From Streptomyces sp. HNM0574 (lineage in GTDB: Bacteria > Actinomycetota > Actinomycetes > Streptomycetales > Streptomycetaceae), in contig NZ_JAASAH010000009.1 in NCBI RefSeq assembly GCF_012726235.1, positions 186,001 to 250,000 of the forward strand: 64,000 bases of DNA. Reading direction: 5' to 3'. The notes under the pieces were generated by a model. That model was given only the letters and a program-made list of their open reading frames with translations. It searched no databases and was not told the DNA's origin. This document shows, one piece after another, positions 27,090-35,451 of the stretch. Position 1 is the stretch's first letter, and each line of letters opens with the position of its first letter. The position numbers and the translations under genes are program-made.

Positions 27090-28172
27090 GTGCGTACCGA
27101 CCGAATCCTCGCCAGGCTCGAGCAAGAGCCTGAGCGACCCAACAGCCGCGATGTCCCGCGGATGAGCCGAACACGCAAGATGTTGTTCGCCACGACTTCG
27201 GGGCTCTACGCGGTCATTGTTGCGGCCGTCCTCGCCGGGACGGACCTTGTCCGGCTCGACTGGCAGGTGATGCTGTTCCGGCCGTACAAGCAGTGGCCGG
27301 AAGTGCACGCGCTGCTGGACTACTTCGTCGTCCTGGGGCAGCGCGGGCCCACCGCGGTGCTGGTGATGGCCTGGCTGGGCTGGCGGTCCTGGCGGCAGCG
27401 GACGCTGCGCCCGCTGCTGGTGCTGGGCACCTCGCTGCTGCTGCTCAACGTCACGGTCGGCGCGGTCAAGATCGGCCTCGGCCGGCTCGGGCCGCACTAC
27501 GCGACCTCCATCGGCTCGGCCGAGCTCTTCGCCGACGGCGATATATTCCCTTCCGGTCACACCGCCAACGCCGTCGTGACCTGGGGCATCCTCGCCTACC
27601 TGGCCACCACGCCACGCGCCCGGCGGGTGCTGTCCGTCGTCGGCGCCGTCGCGGCGCTGGGCGTCGGCGCGACGACCGTCTACCTCGGCACCCACTGGGT
27701 CAGCGACGTGCTGCTCGGCTGGGCCGCCGGGCTGCTGATCCTGCTGGCCCTGCCCTGGTGCGAGCCCGCCATCGCCCGCGCCGAGGCGCTGATCTTCGCG
27801 TTCCGGGAGCGGCTGCGGGCGGCGGGCGTACGCGCCCCCGGCCTGGTCCCCGGGCCCGCTTCCGCGCCCGTCGCGCCGCCGGTGCCCGCCGAGTCCACGT
27901 TGCACGCGCGGGCCGCGGGCCTGGCCGCCGAGGAGACGGCGGCGCAGGAGGCGGCCCAGGAGGAGTCCAAGTCCGGCGAGCACGCGGGCGTCGCCTCCCG
28001 TTCCCTGGCGTCCCCGGCGGGCGCCGGCGGGATGGGCGCCAGACTGCGCGCGGCCGGACCGGCCGCCGGCGGCCCGCACCAGGGGCCGCTGCGCGGCGAG
28101 GGCGCCCGGCGTCCGCAGCACGCGGACCACACGCTGCCCCGCACCGCACCGCTGGGCCCCCGCGAGCGGTAG
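27090..28172 (+). CDS. PAP2-family membrane phosphatase-like protein with altered motifs
   Basis: A 360-residue membrane protein with about six helices up to residue 215 and a 145-residue Pro/Ala/Gly-rich cytoplasmic tail. The phosphatidic acid phosphatase 2 motifs are recognisable but changed. Motif 1 (K-x6-RP) reads KIGLGRLGP from Lys127, with Gly where Arg is expected. Motif 2 PSGH is intact (154-157). Motif 3 (SR-x5-H-x3-D) reads TTVYLGTHWVSD, with His202 and Asp206 but Thr-Thr instead of Ser-Arg. Function as a lipid phosphatase is thus uncertain. The GTG at 27090 lacks a ribosome site; a TTG at 26999 frame further up is less likely, and a leaderless transcript is possible. A long hairpin follows. 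Confidence 0.75.
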   Translation: MRTDRILARLEQEPERPNSRDVPRMSRTRKMLFATTSGLYAVIVAAVLAGTDLVRLDWQVMLFRPYKQWPEVHALLDYFVVLGQRGPTAVLVMAWLGWRSWRQRTLRPLLVLGTSLLLLNVTVGAVKIGLGRLGPHYATSIGSAELFADGDIFPSGHTANAVVTWGILAYLATTPRARRVLSVVGAVAALGVGATTVYLGTHWVSDVLLGWAAGLLILLALPWCEPAIARAEALIFAFRERLRAAGVRAPGLVPGPASAPVAPPVPAESTLHARAAGLAAEETAAQEAAQEESKSGEHAGVASRSLASPAGAGGMGARLRAAGPAAGGPHQGPLRGEGARRPQHADHTLPRTAPLGPRER

Positions 28173-28200
28173 GCGGGGCGGTACGCACAGCTCACCCCGT

Positions 28201-28250
28201 ACGTACGCGGCCCCGGTTCCCTCCACGGAGGGGACCGGGGCCGCGTACGT
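28201..28250. terminator. Long two-way terminator hairpin
   Basis: A 23-bp stem, 28201-28223 with 28228-28250, containing a single G-U wobble and a 4-nt loop, between the converging PAP2-like and I78 genes. Confidence 0.9.
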
Positions 28251-28279
28251 GTGCGGGGCGGCTCCCGCCGCCCCGGGGT

Positions 28280-28504
28280 TCAGCCCTTCCAGCAGCGCAC
28301 GACGGAGCCGTCCTCGACGGTGAAGTTGAGGCGTCCGGTGAGGAATTCCATGGTGACGATCGCGTCGGGCGCCAGCCGCCGCACGGTCGTCCAGCCGTGG
28401 TCGTACGCCCGGCGCTCGGCCGCGGCGGCGTCCAGGCCGACGTAGCTCTCGGGGCTCTCGGGCTCGTCGCGCGGGGTGTCCTGGGGTGCGGATTCCGGTG
28501 CCAT
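28280..28504 (-). CDS. I78 family peptidase inhibitor
   Basis: A 74-residue protein of the InhI78 family, small serine-peptidase inhibitors related in fold to the potato I type. The core is all there: GLDAAAAERRAYDHGWTTVR, LAPDAIVTMEFLTGRLNFTV and EDGSVVRCWKG, the last matching the reactive-loop and C-terminal strand. There is no signal peptide, so it may guard against intracellular proteolysis. ATG 28504 is chosen; GTG 28513 would add three residues and neither has a clear ribosome site. It stands alone on the minus strand, with a 549-bp gene-free region upstream. Confidence 0.85.
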   Translation of the reverse strand: MAPESAPQDTPRDEPESPESYVGLDAAAAERRAYDHGWTTVRRLAPDAIVTMEFLTGRLNFTVEDGSVVRCWKG

Positions 28505-29053
28505 GGCGGCCACGGTACGGCGTGCGCGGTGCCGTGCGGAAGTCCGGTCCCGATCCGCACCGCGTCACATGTGTGTCACAACAACCCGGCCGCCGTATCC
28601 CGTTCGACGGGTCACCCGTTTGTGCCGCGGAAGCTTCCGGTATTCGCCTTGCGCGGCTCTCGCGGACCTCCCGGAAAAAGCCGGGGACAATTCCTTCCGG
28701 GCGGATTGCGGGGAAATTCAGGAGGCCGGGGAATTCCGGTTTTCCGCCCGCGTGCGCGCCCCCTCGCGCCGGCGGCGGCGCACTCCTTTAGCACACAACG
28801 AAATCTTGTGAGAAGAGCACAACCGAAGCCCTCCTTCACGCCCCCTCGGTCCCACCCGCCGGCCGCCGCGAACCACGGCACGGAACGACTCGGGGAGCCG
28901 CCGGGGACGGGCCGGACCGGCCTCGGACCCCACCGCGCGCGGCTCCCCTCAGTATGGCTTCGGGTGCGGGGAGGGACTGTGGGCCCACCACACAGACACC
29001 TCCCGTCCACATACTCCGCACACGCCCCGGGACGCGTACGGCGCCCCGCGGGC
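28505..29053. other. Gene-free, locally low-GC region
   Basis: No credible coding frame. The middle and right part (about 28600-28840) is notably poorer in G+C than its surroundings, with stretches such as CCTTTAGCACACAACG and AATCTTGTGAGAAGAG. It holds at least the I78 promoter. The minus-strand operon GT4 plus unknown protein ends at 29054, so a terminator is expected near its right end, but I see no strong hairpin. Confidence 0.45.
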
Positions 29054-30175
29054 CTACGGCCGCTCCGCCGTACCCTCCCGGCTCCCCTCGGATTCGGTGC
29101 GGCGGACGCGGAGGGAGAGGTCGTTGTCGAGCGTGTAATAGGGGCGCACAGAGCACCCTTCTCCGGCTTGTCCCGAGTCGCCGGGAACGTTCAGCTGCGG
29201 ATAGGTGAATATCCGCTTCTTGTCCGCCACGTCGTCGAGAATGCGGGCGATACGGACAGGCGCCGCCGTCTCGTCGGGGCGCAGCCACAGGTCCCACACC
29301 TCGTGCCCGACGAGCCCGGCGTACGGCAGCTCGGCGGCGAAGGCCGCGCCGGCCGAGCCGTCGCCGCCCGGCGTTCCCCGGCCGCCGTCGTCCGCGGGCG
29401 CGGCCACCACCACGGGCGGCTGCTCCGCGGCGCCGCGGGCCCACGCCTCCAGCCGCGCCGACGGGCCGAGCCCGGCGCCGTACAGCCGCCCGCGCAGCGT
29501 CAACCCGCTGTCCGTGACGCGCAGTTCGCCCGCCTCGGCGTGCGGCCAGCGCAGCCAGGCCCGCACCGTGAGGTTGCCGTAGCGGGTGGCGTACGGGATG
29601 CGGACGCCGAGCCAGGTGCGGCCCGAGCGCGGGGTGCGGTCGACGAGCGAGCGCAGGTCGTGCAGCCCCGGCAGCAGGCGCTGCGGCTCGGACTCGCCGC
29701 TGCCGTCCGGGCCGTCGGTGACGAGGTAGGCGTCCCAACGTCCCTCGGGGAGCGTCATGATGCTCGGCAGCGCGGCCCGCAGCGGACCCTGCGGGCCGAC
29801 CGGGGCGAGCGGCAGCCGGACCGTCCCGCTCGCGCCCTCGGCCGCGCCCCGGCGCCGCAGCAGCAGCGCCGCGTCCTGGCGGGCCGGGTCGCCGTACGGG
29901 AGCCGGACGTCGAAGGTGAGCCCGCCCGCGCTGTCGGCCGTGCAGTCGGCGCGCGGCCGTTCGGCCGTGGCGCCGTCGGCGCCGGAGGCTTCCGCGGCGG
30001 ACGTCCCGGTGGCGGGCGGGACCGGCGCGGCGGGGAACGCGGGCGCGGGCAGCGAGGCGTGCGGGGTCCCGTCGCCGCCGCGCACGGGGGCGGGCGCGGC
30101 GGTGGCGCAGGCGCGCGGGGTGGCGCGGGCGGTGAAACGCACTCTCGGGGTGCTCCGTTCTGTCGGCAGCGTCAT
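29054..30175 (-). CDS. Unknown protein coupled to a glycosyltransferase
   Basis: A 373-residue protein I do not recognise. It begins with about 75 low-complexity Ala/Pro/Thr residues (ATG at 30175, GGGAGG upstream), then beta-rich segments with repeated themes: LTFDVRLPYGDPARQDAALLL, WDAYLVTDGPDG, TWLGVRIPYATRYGNLTVRAW and a final basic-acidic LDNDLSLRVRR. Aromatic-rich WDLWLRPDE and YTLDNDLSLRV look like carbohydrate-contact strands, but that is a guess. No signal peptide or transmembrane helix. The start overlaps the glycosyltransferase stop by 4 bp (ATGA), so the two are made together and probably act on the same glycan or teichoic-type polymer. Confidence 0.6.
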   Translation of the reverse strand: MTLPTERSTPRVRFTARATPRACATAAPAPVRGGDGTPHASLPAPAFPAAPVPPATGTSAAEASGADGATAERPRADCTADSAGGLTFDVRLPYGDPARQDAALLLRRRGAAEGASGTVRLPLAPVGPQGPLRAALPSIMTLPEGRWDAYLVTDGPDGSGESEPQRLLPGLHDLRSLVDRTPRSGRTWLGVRIPYATRYGNLTVRAWLRWPHAEAGELRVTDSGLTLRGRLYGAGLGPSARLEAWARGAAEQPPVVVAAPADDGGRGTPGGDGSAGAAFAAELPYAGLVGHEVWDLWLRPDETAAPVRIARILDDVADKKRIFTYPQLNVPGDSGQAGEGCSVRPYYTLDNDLSLRVRRTESEGSREGTAERP

Positions 30176-31416
30176 GCTCTTCCTCCCTGCGGCAGCGCGT
30201 GGCCGCCGATGCCGCTCAGCGCGTCCTTGGCCGCGTAGGCGCCGCCGAGCAGCACGCCCCGCATCCGGTGCAGCCTGCCGCCGCCCTTGGTGACGAGCTC
30301 GGTCAGCAGCGACTCGTACCGGGCGCCGACGTGCGCGGGGTCGAAGCGGGACGCGGCCACCAGCGCGGCCTGGCCCATGGCGGCCCGCCGCGCGTCGTCG
30401 TTGATCAGCCCGAGCAGCGCGCCGGCCACGCCGTCCACGTCGCCGGAGGGCACCAGCAGTCCGTCGGTGCCGGAGCGGATGATCTCGCCGGGGCCGTGCG
30501 GGCAGTCGGTGGCGACGACGGGCAGTCCGCAGCGCATCGCCTCGACGATGGTCATGCCGAAGGACTCCAGGCTCGACGTCACCGCGGCGACGGAGCCCTT
30601 GGCCCACTCGGCCTCGATGGGATGCGCAGGCCCCATCAGGAACACGTGGTTGTACAGGCCGAGTTCGTCGACGAGGGCACGCAGCTTCGCGTGCTCGCGT
30701 CCGCTGCCGTAGATCCGCAGCCCCCAGTCCGGGCGCTCGGCCGCGACCTTCGCGAAGGCCCGTATCAGCAGGTCGTACCGCTTGGCCGGGGCCAGCCGCC
30801 CGGCGGCGACAACCCACTTGCCCCGCCCGTCGGCGGGCCCGACCTCCGGCTCCGGCACGCTGTTGGGCAGCGCCTCGATGCGGACGCCGGGCAGCCGCAG
30901 CATCCGCCGGTAGTCCCGCGCGTCGGCCTCGGTGACGGTGGTGACGGCGTCGAGCCGCGGATAGGTGTCCCGCAGCATCCGCTTCAGCTGCGGCGAGTGC
31001 GTGGAGAGCGTGAGGTGCTCCTGGCCGACGCGGAGCGGGCCGTTCCTGGTCTGGCGGGCGATGTGCGCGTTGAGTCCGGGGCGGGTGCCGATGACGACGT
31101 CCGCGCGCGTGGTGGAGAGGAACTCGCCGATCCGGCGGTCCGTGAGCGCGCTGTAGTTCCCCCACTTGTTGTCGCCGCGCGGGAACACCCGGGCGGGGAG
31201 GGCGTGTTCGGGGTGCTCCTTGTCCGGGCCGCGCAGGTCGACCAGGGCGCGTAGTCGTACGCCGGGCCCCGGGTCGAAGAAGGGTCTCTCCCGGTGCCGG
31301 AAGACCGAGACCACCTCGACCTCGTGGCGCTCCGCGAGGCTCCTGGCGAGGTTGTACGTCGTCCGGATCGTCCCGCCGATTCCGTAACCGCTGTTGATCA
31401 GAAACGAGATGTGCAT
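30172..31416 (-). CDS. GT4-family glycosyltransferase (GT-B fold)
   Basis: A 414-residue GT-B glycosyltransferase. N-terminal domain from MHISFLINSGYGIGGTIRTTYNLA, a donor-free pattern with the Gly-rich loop; linker; C-terminal domain with VVAAGRLAPAKRYDLLIRAFAKVA, then RIYGSGREHAKLRALVDELGL and the E-x7-E motif SLESFGMTIVEAMRCGLPVVATDCPHGP, typical of GT4. Nucleotide-sugar donor and acceptor are unknown; poly(glycerol/ribitol) phosphate-glycosylating and TagE-like enzymes are in the same broad group. It is divergent from the gene at 31702. It is followed without a gap by the unknown protein at 29054-30175. Confidence 0.88.
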   Translation of the reverse strand: MHISFLINSGYGIGGTIRTTYNLARSLAERHEVEVVSVFRHRERPFFDPGPGVRLRALVDLRGPDKEHPEHALPARVFPRGDNKWGNYSALTDRRIGEFLSTTRADVVIGTRPGLNAHIARQTRNGPLRVGQEHLTLSTHSPQLKRMLRDTYPRLDAVTTVTEADARDYRRMLRLPGVRIEALPNSVPEPEVGPADGRGKWVVAAGRLAPAKRYDLLIRAFAKVAAERPDWGLRIYGSGREHAKLRALVDELGLYNHVFLMGPAHPIEAEWAKGSVAAVTSSLESFGMTIVEAMRCGLPVVATDCPHGPGEIIRSGTDGLLVPSGDVDGVAGALLGLINDDARRAAMGQAALVAASRFDPAHVGARYESLLTELVTKGGGRLHRMRGVLLGGAYAAKDALSGIGGHALPQGGRA

Positions 31417-31701
31417 GTGCCCCGAGTCCCACGATTCGTCGCGGTCAGCCCTTACTGTCCGCCTGTCACCCCTGTAGACCGGGATGGGGGTGTGAGGGTT
31501 GGGCAGTATCACCATCTTGTTCCGGAAGAGTTCCGACACCGTGATCGTTCACCGGGAACTCCCGTGATGTTCCGAGCGTTCCGGTGCGCCCGGACCGGCG
31601 CGCGGACGCCCGATCGAGGAGTTGGCTCCCCCGCACGCGTGACCAGGGACACAGCAACTCCGTTGTCCCAGTGGACAAGAACCGAACGCCAGGAGCCTCC
31701 C

Positions 31702-32532
31702 GTGTCCCCCATGCTCGATGTCAGCGACGCCGTACGCGCCGAGATCGGTGACGAAGAAGCCGAACGCCTGCTCACCGGGCACAACGCCCCGGGCAGTTAC
31801 GACTGCACCTCCTGCCGCACCCCGGGTGACACCGGCCAGGAGCGCACCAGCACCGTCCTCTTCATCGGCGACGAGACCGCCGTGCTGGCCTTCGCCCACG
31901 CCACCTGCATCCCCTCACAGGTCGTCAAGGTCTCCGAGGAGCAGGCCCAGGGGGCGGTGCGCACCATCACCGGCACGGACACGCCCGGCGGACAGCCCGC
32001 GCCGGCGGCCCGTCCGCAGCCCGCCGACGCGCCCCGCCCCGGTCCCCGTCAGGCCGTGCTCGGTGTCACCTGCGGCCAGGTGCTGCTCGGGGACACGCTG
32101 CACGCGGCGATCGTCGTCGAGCCCACCGGCCCGATCGCGCGCCCCGGTTCGGAAGGCCCGGGCGACGACTTCCTGCCGCTCCTCATCGAACAGGGCTTCC
32201 TGCCCGTCACCGACGTCTCCGAGGAACCGGGGCCGCTGCACGGCTGGTCGGTGCTGCTCGCCATGGGCAAGCTGCACGCCATCCTCCAGCCGCCCACCCC
32301 CGGCAGCGGCAGCGCCCAGCCCGTCGCCTGGTGGCAGGCGCACCAGGCGCTGGCCGTGACCGACGACTGGCGCACGGCCGCGAGCAAGTCCAGCACGGTG
32401 TTCGTCTACGCGGCGCCCGCCGGCTCCATCGGCCAGCAGCCGCGCGAGGACCTGCTGCGGGACGCGCTGGAGGCCGCGGCCGCCCGCGGCGTACTGGTCG
32501 CCGCCGCGATGCCGCTCGCCGGGACCTCCTGA
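31702..32532 (+). CDS. Unknown actinobacterial protein with N-terminal CxxC
   Basis: A 276-residue cytoplasmic protein I cannot place. GTG 31702 is chosen for AGGAG 6 nt upstream. Residues 1-90 form one domain with DCTSCRTPGD (Cys-x2-Cys) and TSTVLFIGDETAVLAFAHATCIPS, which might hold a metal or disulfide. A Pro/Ala linker near 95-115 leads to a second domain with LGVTCGQVLLGDTLHAAIVVEP, DFLPLLIEQGFLPVTDV and STVFVYAAPAGS. The two domains share a rough alternation of strand and helix and may be duplicated. It stands alone between the glycosyltransferase operon and a short unknown gene; expression is probably from the 285-bp divergent gap. Confidence 0.6.
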   Translation: MSPMLDVSDAVRAEIGDEEAERLLTGHNAPGSYDCTSCRTPGDTGQERTSTVLFIGDETAVLAFAHATCIPSQVVKVSEEQAQGAVRTITGTDTPGGQPAPAARPQPADAPRPGPRQAVLGVTCGQVLLGDTLHAAIVVEPTGPIARPGSEGPGDDFLPLLIEQGFLPVTDVSEEPGPLHGWSVLLAMGKLHAILQPPTPGSGSAQPVAWWQAHQALAVTDDWRTAASKSSTVFVYAAPAGSIGQQPREDLLRDALEAAAARGVLVAAAMPLAGTS

Positions 32533-32692
32533 CGGACACCGGGCGGCCGGCGAACTCCCCCGCGCCGTACGCCCGGTCACCCCGTACGACCGGTCACGGA
32601 GATTTCGTACGCACGATCACGGACCACACCCGCGATCAGGTCATGAGCCGCCCGGCCCCGCATCCGCCGGGCGGCCTGGTCGTTGCACAGTC

Positions 32693-33088
32693 GTGCAGCC
32701 CTACGAACCGCCCCGCGACCGTCATCCGCACCTCAACCAGAGCCAGATCCCCGGGATGCGCCCGGCGTACGACGTACGTTCCGGCGGCTCGGGAAGCCCG
32801 GCGCGTGCCGCCGGTTCGGACACCCCGATCTACGACTCGCTGTACGCCGAGTACAGCAGGCTCTTCCGCACCCTGCCGGGCGACCGCTCGGACGAGGAGG
32901 ACCTGAAGTTCGAGGGGTTCGGCACCGTACGCGGCACCGGCTCGGGCAACTGGGAACGCTGGAGCGGGAGTTGGCAGCCCCCGGGGTGGGGCGGCACCGG
33001 CTGGCAGAACGGCGGCCGGCAGCGGGACGGACAGCCTCCGGCGGCGCTGCCGCCGGGCCGCCGCGACGGCCACGGCTACGGGCTCTGA
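32693..33088 (+). CDS. Small unknown protein, Gly/Pro/Arg-rich
   Basis: A 131-residue protein with a polar, disordered-looking sequence. A short ordered core, TPIYDSLYAEYSRLFRTLPGDR, could be one amphipathic helix, followed by FEGFGTVRGTGSGNWERW and a Gly/Trp/Gln-rich tail. The coding bias fits a real gene, but the start is uncertain: GTG 32693 (VQPYEPPRD) or ATG 32756 (MRPAYD), neither with a good ribosome site. It is followed by a strong terminator shared with der. I do not recognise a family. Confidence 0.55.
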   Translation: MQPYEPPRDRHPHLNQSQIPGMRPAYDVRSGGSGSPARAAGSDTPIYDSLYAEYSRLFRTLPGDRSDEEDLKFEGFGTVRGTGSGNWERWSGSWQPPGWGGTGWQNGGRQRDGQPPAALPPGRRDGHGYGL

Positions 33089-33114
33089 TCCGGGAGAGCC
33101 GTAGCCACGAAGTG

Positions 33115-33156
33115 ACGGGCGGTGGCCCGGGGTTCCGACCCCGGGCCACCGCCCGT
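33115..33156. terminator. Two-way terminator between small unknown gene and der
   Basis: A perfect 18-bp stem (33115-33132 with 33139-33156) and a 6-nt loop between converging genes. Confidence 0.92.
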
Positions 33157-33181
33157 CAGCGTGCGAGGCGTACCGCCCCGG

Positions 33182-34657
33182 TCACTTCTTCTTGTTCTTG
33201 CCGCGCTTCTCGCGCACCCGCACCGACAGCTGGATCGGGGTGCCCTCGAAGCCGAACTCCTCGCGCAGCCTGCGCTCGACGAAGCGGCGGTAGCCCGCCT
33301 CCAGGAAGCCGGAGGCGAAGAGGACGAACCGCGGCGGCTTCGTGCCCGCCTGCGTCCCGAAGAGGATGCGGGGCTGCTTGCCGCCGCGCACCGGGTGCGG
33401 GTGGGAGGCGACGAGTTCCCCGAGGAAGGAGTTGAGCCGGCCCGTCGGCACCCGCGTCTCCCAGCCCTCCAGGGCCTTCTCGACGGCGGGCACCAGCTTC
33501 TCCATGTGCCGTCCCGTACGGGCCGAGACGTTCACCCGCGGCGCCCAGCGCACCTGCGTCAGGTCGCGCTCGATCTCCCGCTCCAGGTAGAAGCGGCGCT
33601 CCTCGTCGAGGGTGTCCCACTTGTTGTAGGCGATGACGAGGGCGCGGCCCGCCTCGACGGCCATGGTGAGGATGCGCTGGTCCTGCACGCTGATCGACTC
33701 GCTCACGTCGATCAGGACGATCGCGACCTCGGCCTTCTCCAGCGCCGCCGCCGTCCGCAGGGAGGCGTAGTAGTCGGCGCCCTCCTGGAGGTGGACGCGC
33801 TTGCGGATGCCCGCCGTGTCGACGAACTTCCAGGTCTTGCCGCCGAGTTCGATCAGCTCGTCCACCGGGTCACGGGTCGTGCCCGCCTGCTCGTTGACCA
33901 CGACCCGGTCCTCGCCGGCGACCTGGTTCAGCAGCGAGGACTTGCCGACGTTCGGACGGCCGAGCAGCGCGACGCGGCGCGGGCCGCCGACGATCCCGCC
34001 GAAGGTCTGCTCCGGGGCCTCGGGCAGCGCCTCCAGCACGACGTCGAGCAGATCGCCGGTGCCGCGGCCGTGCAGCGCCGAGACCGGGTGCGGCTCACCG
34101 AGCCCGAGCGACCACAGGTACGCGGCCTCCGCCTCGGCCGAGGGGCCGTCGACCTTGTTGGCACACAGCACCACCGGCTTGCCCGCGCGGCGCAGCATCT
34201 TGACCACGGCCTCGTCCGTGTCCGTGGCGCCGACCTGCGCGTCCACGACGAAGACCACGGCGTCCGCCGCCTCCACCGCGAACTCGGCCTGCGCGGCGAC
34301 CGAGGCGTCGATGCCCAGGACGTCCTGCTCCCAGCCGCCGGTGTCGACGACCTTGAAGCGCCGGCCCGCCCACTCGGCCTCGTACGTCACACGGTCCCGG
34401 GTGACCCCGGGGCGGTCCTCGACGACGGCCTCGCGGCGGCCGAGGACGCGGTTCACCAGAGTCGACTTGCCGACGTTCGGCCGGCCGACGACCGCGAGGA
34501 CCGGCAGCGGGCCGTGCCCGGCCTCGCCGAGCGCGCCCTCGACCTCCTCGATGTCGAAGCCCTCTTCGGCGGCGAGCTCCATGAACTCCGCGAACTCGGC
34601 GTCGCCGAGCTCACCGTGCTCGTGCTCCTCGCCGCCGGAATGGTGCTGGTCGTTCAT
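33182..34657 (-). CDS. der: Ribosome biogenesis GTPase Der
   Basis: A 491-residue protein with tandem Era-like GTPase domains and a KH-like C-terminal domain, needed for 50S subunit assembly. P-loop GRPNVGKS occurs at 58-65 and again near 235; DTGGWE and DTAGIRKR are the G3 motifs; NKVD and NKWD are G4. The KH-like part ends with VREKRGKNKKK, a basic tail. Compared with E. coli Der there is a 50-residue His- and Glu-rich N-terminal extension (MNDQHHSGGEEHEHGE), common in actinobacteria. The start ATG 34657 has a weak GAGGACGAG site. It is the last gene of the aroH-tyrA-cmk-plsC-der block, 128 bp after plsC. Confidence 0.95.
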   Translation of the reverse strand: MNDQHHSGGEEHEHGELGDAEFAEFMELAAEEGFDIEEVEGALGEAGHGPLPVLAVVGRPNVGKSTLVNRVLGRREAVVEDRPGVTRDRVTYEAEWAGRRFKVVDTGGWEQDVLGIDASVAAQAEFAVEAADAVVFVVDAQVGATDTDEAVVKMLRRAGKPVVLCANKVDGPSAEAEAAYLWSLGLGEPHPVSALHGRGTGDLLDVVLEALPEAPEQTFGGIVGGPRRVALLGRPNVGKSSLLNQVAGEDRVVVNEQAGTTRDPVDELIELGGKTWKFVDTAGIRKRVHLQEGADYYASLRTAAALEKAEVAIVLIDVSESISVQDQRILTMAVEAGRALVIAYNKWDTLDEERRFYLEREIERDLTQVRWAPRVNVSARTGRHMEKLVPAVEKALEGWETRVPTGRLNSFLGELVASHPHPVRGGKQPRILFGTQAGTKPPRFVLFASGFLEAGYRRFVERRLREEFGFEGTPIQLSVRVREKRGKNKKK

Positions 34658-34785
34658 GACGTCTCGTCCTCGTCGATCTGTGCGAGTCGATCTGGGTAGA
34701 TCGGTGTCAGGTGGTCTGCTGCCGCCGCCGCGGGTGCGGACGCGCGGCTCGCTGCTGTGCTGTGCTGTGGTGACGGCCGGGGCCG

Positions 34786-35451
34786 TCAGGACGCCGGGCG
34801 CCCCGTGAGTATCCGCGCCTGCCCGAGGTGCTCGGTCAGCCGCTGCTGGATGCGTACCGTCGCCGCGTCCATCGCCGAACGCGTACGCCGGCCGCTGCCG
34901 TCGCCCGCCTCGAACGGGTCCCCGAAGACGACGTCGACCCGGCCGCGGAGCGGCGGCAGCCCGCGCACCACGCGGCTGTGCCGCTCCCCGCTGCCGAGTA
35001 CGGCGACGGGCACGACCGGGGCACCCGAGCGGACGGCGAAGTACGCGAGGCCCGAGCGGAGCGAGGCGAAGTCGCCCTCGCCGCGGCTGCCCTCGGGGAA
35101 TATCCCGAGGACTCCCCCGCGGCGCAGGACGCCCAGCGCGTCCGTGACCGCGGCCCGGTCGGTGGCCTCCCGGTCGACCTTCAGCTGCCCGATGCCCCGC
35201 AGGAACGGGTCGAGCGGGCCGACGAAGGCCTCCTTCTTGATCAGGAAGTGCACGGGGCGCGGCGCCGTGCCCATCAGCATCGGGCCGTCGATGTTGTGCG
35301 TGTGGTTGACCGCGAGGATGACCGGCCCGCTTGCCGGAACCCGCCAGGCGCCCAGCACCCGCGGCTTCCACAGGCCGTACATCAGGCCGATGCCGATCCT
35401 GCGCCCCGTCGCGGCGCCCCGCGCGCTCGGCACGGAAGCGGTGTCGGTCAC
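34786..35451 (-). CDS. plsC: 1-acyl-sn-glycerol-3-phosphate acyltransferase
   Basis: A 221-residue PlsC-type acyltransferase that makes phosphatidic acid from lysophosphatidic acid at the membrane. The catalytic NH-x4-D motif reads NHTHNIDGP; the second motif, LKVDREATD, is followed by the FPEGSRG block that binds the glycerol phosphate, and PVVPVAVLG is the fourth block. The GTG start at 35451 overlaps the cmk stop (GTGA), so the two genes are translationally coupled; a longer frame begins further up but inside cmk. It is a common cmk-plsC-der arrangement in actinobacteria. Confidence 0.92.
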   Translation of the reverse strand: MTDTASVPSARGAATGRRIGIGLMYGLWKPRVLGAWRVPASGPVILAVNHTHNIDGPMLMGTAPRPVHFLIKKEAFVGPLDPFLRGIGQLKVDREATDRAAVTDALGVLRRGGVLGIFPEGSRGEGDFASLRSGLAYFAVRSGAPVVPVAVLGSGERHSRVVRGLPPLRGRVDVVFGDPFEAGDGSGRRTRSAMDAATVRIQQRLTEHLGQARILTGRPAS

